9,124 bases of DNA from an uncultured Clostridia bacterium (GTDB taxonomy: Bacteria > Bacillota > Clostridia > Oscillospirales > Ruminococcaceae), in the NCBI GenBank assembly GCA_947427325.1, contig CANEHP010000088.1, positions 1-9,124 of the forward strand, given 5' to 3'. This document shows positions 6,352-9,124 of the stretch, piece after piece. Made by a program: the position numbers and the translations under genes. A model generated the notes under the pieces. That model had not been told where the DNA came from and did not search any database. It saw nothing but the letters and a program-made list of their open reading frames with translations. The stretch's first letter is position 1; the number at the start of each line of letters is the position of its first letter.

Positions 6352-6382
6352 TTAAGAAACAATTTTTTGGAGGAAAGGCTTT

Positions 6383-8152
6383 ATGAAACTTAAAGGCTCA
6401 TTATCGTCGGTTTTGGTGCTTGCGGTAGTGATCCTGTCCGTTCCTGCTGTAAATTACGGATGGGAATTTTTATCCGCCGAAGCCGAAAACGAGGACGGTG
6501 AAAAATGTATAGATTGGCGAACATTATCCGACCACAGCTGTTCTGCCTCCGTTAAAATTCCGCGCAGTGTAACAAATATAGGCATTGCGGCATTCTCGGG
6601 CTGCATTTATATGACCTCCGTCGAAATTCCCGACAGTGTGACAAATATAGGCATTGAGGCGTTTTCGGGCTGCATCTCCCTGACCTGCGCCGAAATTCCA
6701 GACAGTGTGACGGATATAGGCGACAGCGCATTCTCCGACTGCCGCTCCTTGACCCGGGTTAAAATTCCTCAAGGCGTGACGAAAATAGGGAACGGCGTAT
6801 TCTCCGGCTGCGGCTCTCTGACCTCCGCCGAAATCCCCCCCGGCGTTACAAGTATAGGTTATAAGGCATTCTCCGACTGTGTCTCTTTAACTTCCGCCGA
6901 AATTCCCGACAGTGTGACGGATATAGGCAGGTGGGCATTCTCCGGCTGCGATTCCTTGACCTCTGTTAAGATTTCCCGCAATGTAACACGTTTGAACGAC
7001 GGGGTATTTTATGGCTGCGGTTCTTTGACCTCCGTTAAAATTCCCGACAGCGTGACAAGTATAAGCGACGGAGTTTTTTACGGCTGCGACTCCCTGACCT
7101 CTGTTGAAATTCCCGACAGTGTGACAAGTATAGGTCGGCATACATTCAATAATTGCCCCAAATTAACAATTTACGGTATGGCAGGTTCATATGCGGAGAG
7201 CTATGCAAATGAAAACAGCATTTCTTTTAAGCCCATTAGTTCACTATGTTTTGACGATGCGGAAAGCGGTGTTAAGGCGGAAATCCTGTTTACCCCCGAA
7301 GCGTTTCTTTCGGTCGAGGTGCTTAATGATGCTGTTGATAACGATATCATTACATACAATATAACATTTAAGGATTTCAAAGGAAACATCGTTCAGCCTT
7401 ACGAAGCCATTATAGTAAAAATTCCCGTTCCAAAAGGACAGAACGGAGAATTATGCAGGGTTTACCGTCAGGAAGAAAACGGAGCATATACGGATATGAA
7501 TGCGGCTTATTCCGACGGCTGTATGGTTTTTAAGACCGATAATTTCGGCAATTACATTCTTTCAATGAAAGCTTTAACCGATGACGGCGGAAAATCGCAT
7601 CCCGCAATAACCACCTTTTCCGAAGCTGAGACCGAAATATCCGCCGAACCCGAAGAAAACCCCGAAACAACAACCGTTTCGGAAACAGAAAACGAAATTT
7701 CAGCCCAACCCGAGGAAAACCACACAACAACGGCCGTTTCGGAAACCGAGCCTGAAATCCCGACCCGACCCGAAGAAAATCCGTCGGCAACAGCCGAAAC
7801 CGAGACAGAGCCTGTAACAGCCCCCAAGCCCGACAACGGCATATCCGTCGGCGAAAATTCAAAGCCTGCGGAGTCCGCAGCGTCGGAAGCCGTCTCGGAA
7901 ACAGACAAGTCCTCGGATTCCCGCAGCGATAATGAGGAAACGCCGAATAAAACGGAAAACAGCGGTTCTTCAGCAACAGAAACGGTCTTGTCGGACAGCT
8001 CCGAAGCGGACTTCCGACTGCCGAACAAAAACAATAATATAAGCGGCATCAATCAAAGCGGCATCAATAAAAGCACAGGCTTGGCAATATCAACCGCTCC
8101 CGTTATAATAACCTCAATAATAGCCGCAATCGCATCAAAAAAGAAAAAATAG
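6383..8152 (+). CDS. Secreted BspA-like leucine-rich-repeat surface protein
   Basis: This 589-residue protein starts with a signal peptide (hydrophobic core about 8-23, cleavage probably near Ala32-Ala34). Nine BspA-type repeats of exactly 23 residues follow (57-263), of the pattern V-IPDSVTSIG-AFSGC-SLTS, each with a cysteine; a degenerate cap runs to about 286. Next is a beta-rich domain (about 288-398) with the VKIPVP and AYTDMNAAYSDGCMVF segments seen near the C-terminus of many clostridial surface proteins. A Thr/Ser/Glu/Pro-rich stalk (about 405-545) with three 20-residue repeats comes after it. The end is NKSTG (562-566), a hydrophobic segment (567-584) and KKKK, resembling a degenerate sortase signal. 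It probably faces outward and binds host, mucin, plant or microbial ligands; BspA homologues are adhesins, but no ligand can be inferred. It has its own promoter and terminator. Confidence 0.9.
   Translation: MKLKGSLSSVLVLAVVILSVPAVNYGWEFLSAEAENEDGEKCIDWRTLSDHSCSASVKIPRSVTNIGIAAFSGCIYMTSVEIPDSVTNIGIEAFSGCISLTCAEIPDSVTDIGDSAFSDCRSLTRVKIPQGVTKIGNGVFSGCGSLTSAEIPPGVTSIGYKAFSDCVSLTSAEIPDSVTDIGRWAFSGCDSLTSVKISRNVTRLNDGVFYGCGSLTSVKIPDSVTSISDGVFYGCDSLTSVEIPDSVTSIGRHTFNNCPKLTIYGMAGSYAESYANENSISFKPISSLCFDDAESGVKAEILFTPEAFLSVEVLNDAVDNDIITYNITFKDFKGNIVQPYEAIIVKIPVPKGQNGELCRVYRQEENGAYTDMNAAYSDGCMVFKTDNFGNYILSMKALTDDGGKSHPAITTFSEAETEISAEPEENPETTTVSETENEISAQPEENHTTTAVSETEPEIPTRPEENPSATAETETEPVTAPKPDNGISVGENSKPAESAASEAVSETDKSSDSRSDNEETPNKTENSGSSATETVLSDSSEADFRLPNKNNNISGINQSGINKSTGLAISTAPVIITSIIAAIASKKKK
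6551..7171 (+). repeat. Nine 69-bp coding tandem repeats (BspA LRR units)
   Basis: The nine LRR units are each exactly 69 bp at DNA level, with long near-identical blocks such as ATTCCCGACAGTGTGAC recurring. Uniform length and high similarity suggest recent duplication or homogenisation. Gain or loss of a unit would keep the frame. Confidence 0.9.
7613..7792 (+). repeat. Three 60-bp coding repeats in the acidic stalk
   Basis: Residues 411-430, 431-450 and 451-470 align as 20-residue units of the form TVSETENEISAQPEEN plus four Thr/Ser-rich residues. A degenerate fourth unit (471-490) follows. Being in frame, copy number can vary stalk length without breaking the protein. Confidence 0.8.
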
Positions 8153-8171
8153 CTTCATTTGATATCCTTTC

Positions 8172-8210
8172 CAAATGCGCATCCTTTGTCGGGTGTGCAT
8201 TTGCCTTTTT
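8172..8210 (+). terminator. Rho-independent terminator of the BspA-like gene
   Basis: CAAATGCGCATCC (8172-8184) pairs with GGGTGTGCATTTG (8191-8203) over 13 bp, counting two G-U pairs that form only in the rightward transcript. The loop is TTTGTC and CCTTTTT follows. It begins 20 bp after the stop codon. Confidence 0.85.
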
Positions 8211-8379
8211 ACGAGAACGCTTTATCGTCAAAGGCTGCCGCTTTGTTATTGCTCCCGATAATTTCAGAACCTGTTCCGGCTTGTTTCGGGCTTGTTCCGA
8301 GCTTTTTGGGAAGCCTTGACGGTTTTCTCCCGACCCTGTTTCATTCCGAAAAAATTTTTAACTTTCTAATATAAAGGGA
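8211..8379. other. Intergenic stretch with no recognised feature
   Basis: This is the middle of the 333-bp gap between the BspA-like gene and the arabinofuranosidase. A 71-codon rightward open frame (8159-8374) crosses it, but it starts before the terminator hairpin, runs through it and has no convincing ribosome binding site, so I do not call it. Two near-copies of a GGCTTGTT-like motif occur around 8278-8300. No RNA gene or riboswitch was recognised. Confidence 0.6.
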
Positions 8380-8408
8380 TTGACTTTTGAATAAAAATCT
8401 ACTATAAT
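8380..8408 (+). promoter_or_regulatory. Sigma-A promoter of the GH51 gene
   Basis: TTGACT (8380-8385), a 17-bp spacer and TATAAT (8403-8408) form a near-consensus promoter. The leader is about 70 nt. It includes an imperfect palindrome GGCAGAAATATTTGCC (8427-8442), about 20 bp past the -10 box, which could be an operator for sugar control. Confidence 0.75.
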
Positions 8409-8485
8409 GTTCGCAGTAATAGAAGGGGCAGAAATATTTGCCATTTTCCGCAGCATATTACGTACTTTTTGAAAGGAACCGCAAA

Positions 8486-9124
8486 ATGAAAAAACTAACG
8501 ATTAACCCCTCCGTAAAATTATCAAAGGTCAACAAGAACATTTTCGGACATTTCTCCGAGCATTTGGGAAGGTGCATTTATGAGGGAATTTATGTGGGAG
8601 AGGATTCCCCCATTCCGAACACAAAGGGCATAAGAAACGATGTTTCCGCCGCACTTAAAGAGCTGGAGGTTCCCGTTTTAAGATGGCCCGGCGGCTGCTT
8701 TGCAGACGAATATCACTGGATGGACGGAATCGGTCCTAAGGAAACCCGCAAAAAGATGATTAACACCCACTGGGGCGGAGTTACCGAGGATAACAGCTTC
8801 GGCACTCACGAATTTTTTGAGCTGTGCAGTCAGATAGGCTGCGAGCCCTACATTTCCGGAAACTTAGGTTCGGGAACGGTTCAGGAGATGTCGCAGTGGG
8901 TAGAGTATATGACGTCGGGCGATATTTCTCCTATGGCGGATTTAAGAAGAAAAAACGGACAGGAAGAGCCTTGGAAATTAAAATATTTCGGAATAGGAAA
9001 CGAAAGCTGGGGCTGCGGAGGAAATATGCGTCCTCAGTATTACATCGACCTGTACAGACAGTACCAGACCTACTGCCGCAATTACAGCGGAAACGAGCTT
9101 TACAAGGTAGCCTGCGGACCTAAT
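8486..9124 (+). CDS. abfA: Alpha-L-arabinofuranosidase, GH51, N-terminal part
   Basis: The frame is open from ATG at 8486 to the window end, giving 213 codons of a protein usually near 500 residues, so it is cut by the window rather than broken. It removes terminal alpha-L-arabinofuranosyl groups from arabinan, arabinoxylan or their oligosaccharides. Family GH51 marks are the IFGHFSEHLGRCIYEGIYVG segment (19-38), VLRWPGGCFADEYHW (64-78), GNLGSGTVQEM (125-135) and KYFGIGNESWGCGGNM (166-181). In the last, Glu173 of the GNE motif is the expected acid/base; the nucleophile glutamate lies beyond the window. There is no signal peptide, so the enzyme is probably cytoplasmic and acts on imported oligosaccharides. 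AAAGGA lies 8 bases before the ATG. The gene has its own promoter; whether transporter genes follow cannot be seen. Confidence 0.95.
   Translation, partial: MKKLTINPSVKLSKVNKNIFGHFSEHLGRCIYEGIYVGEDSPIPNTKGIRNDVSAALKELEVPVLRWPGGCFADEYHWMDGIGPKETRKKMINTHWGGVTEDNSFGTHEFFELCSQIGCEPYISGNLGSGTVQEMSQWVEYMTSGDISPMADLRRKNGQEEPWKLKYFGIGNESWGCGGNMRPQYYIDLYRQYQTYCRNYSGNELYKVACGPN

Noticed and set aside
7530..8052. Long leftward open frames (148 and 166 codons) opposite the BspA-like stalk
   Set aside because: They are antisense shadows of the repetitive Thr/Glu/Pro-rich coding sequence and have no start signals.
8159..8374. 71-codon rightward open frame between the surface protein and the GH51 gene
   Set aside because: It runs through the terminator hairpin, lacks a convincing ribosome binding site and shows no recognisable domain.

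Overview
The window looks like chromosome from a low-to-moderate GC Gram-positive gut or rumen bacterium of the Clostridia, most likely Oscillospiraceae (Ruminococcus-like). The basis is indirect. It has strong sigma-A style promoters and AGGAGG-type ribosome binding sites, a single-chain (alpha2) glycyl-tRNA synthetase, a clostridial-type citrate synthase, a BspA-like leucine-rich-repeat surface protein and a GH51 arabinofuranosidase. No rRNA, tRNA, CRISPR array, phage gene or transposase was seen.

Layout. Bases 1-52 are the end of a dispersed hairpin element (copy C). From 245 to 6043 all genes read leftward. In transcription order they are: an XRE-family regulator (6043-5729), the branched-chain aminotransferase ilvE (5513-4449), glycyl-tRNA synthetase (4086-2710), citrate synthase (2432-1068) and a membrane-anchored YdcF/DUF218 protein (1027-245). 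Citrate synthase and the YdcF protein are 40 bp apart and probably cotranscribed from a consensus promoter at 2508-2536. From 6383 the genes read rightward: a secreted BspA-like repeat protein (6383-8152) with its own perfect promoter and terminator, then the first 213 codons of a GH51 alpha-L-arabinofuranosidase (8486 to the window end), also with a good promoter.

The housekeeping genes cover amino-acid metabolism (IlvE), translation (GlyRS) and entry of acetyl-CoA into the citrate/2-oxoglutarate branch (citrate synthase). The rightward genes fit a fibre-associated gut lifestyle: a cell-surface repeat protein and arabinan/arabinoxylan side-chain removal.

The most interesting content is non-coding. 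Three related long-hairpin elements lie within about 6 kb: C (1-52, partial), B (4123-4444) and A (6067-6228). They share an identical 23-bp core, but A and B have different terminal sequences that stay complementary within each copy. Arm mismatches in A and B are mostly G-U compatible only if the leftward strand is transcribed, and both copies keep a tandem G-A mismatch at the same helix position. B also carries a nine-unit 12-bp tandem expansion of one hairpin strand. A lies 23 bp upstream of the XRE start codon and B 36 bp upstream of glyS, both in the sense orientation. Together this suggests a structured RNA or RNA-like repeat family rather than an ordinary terminal-inverted-repeat transposon relic. 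That is inference from two and a half copies and needs a genome-wide comparison.
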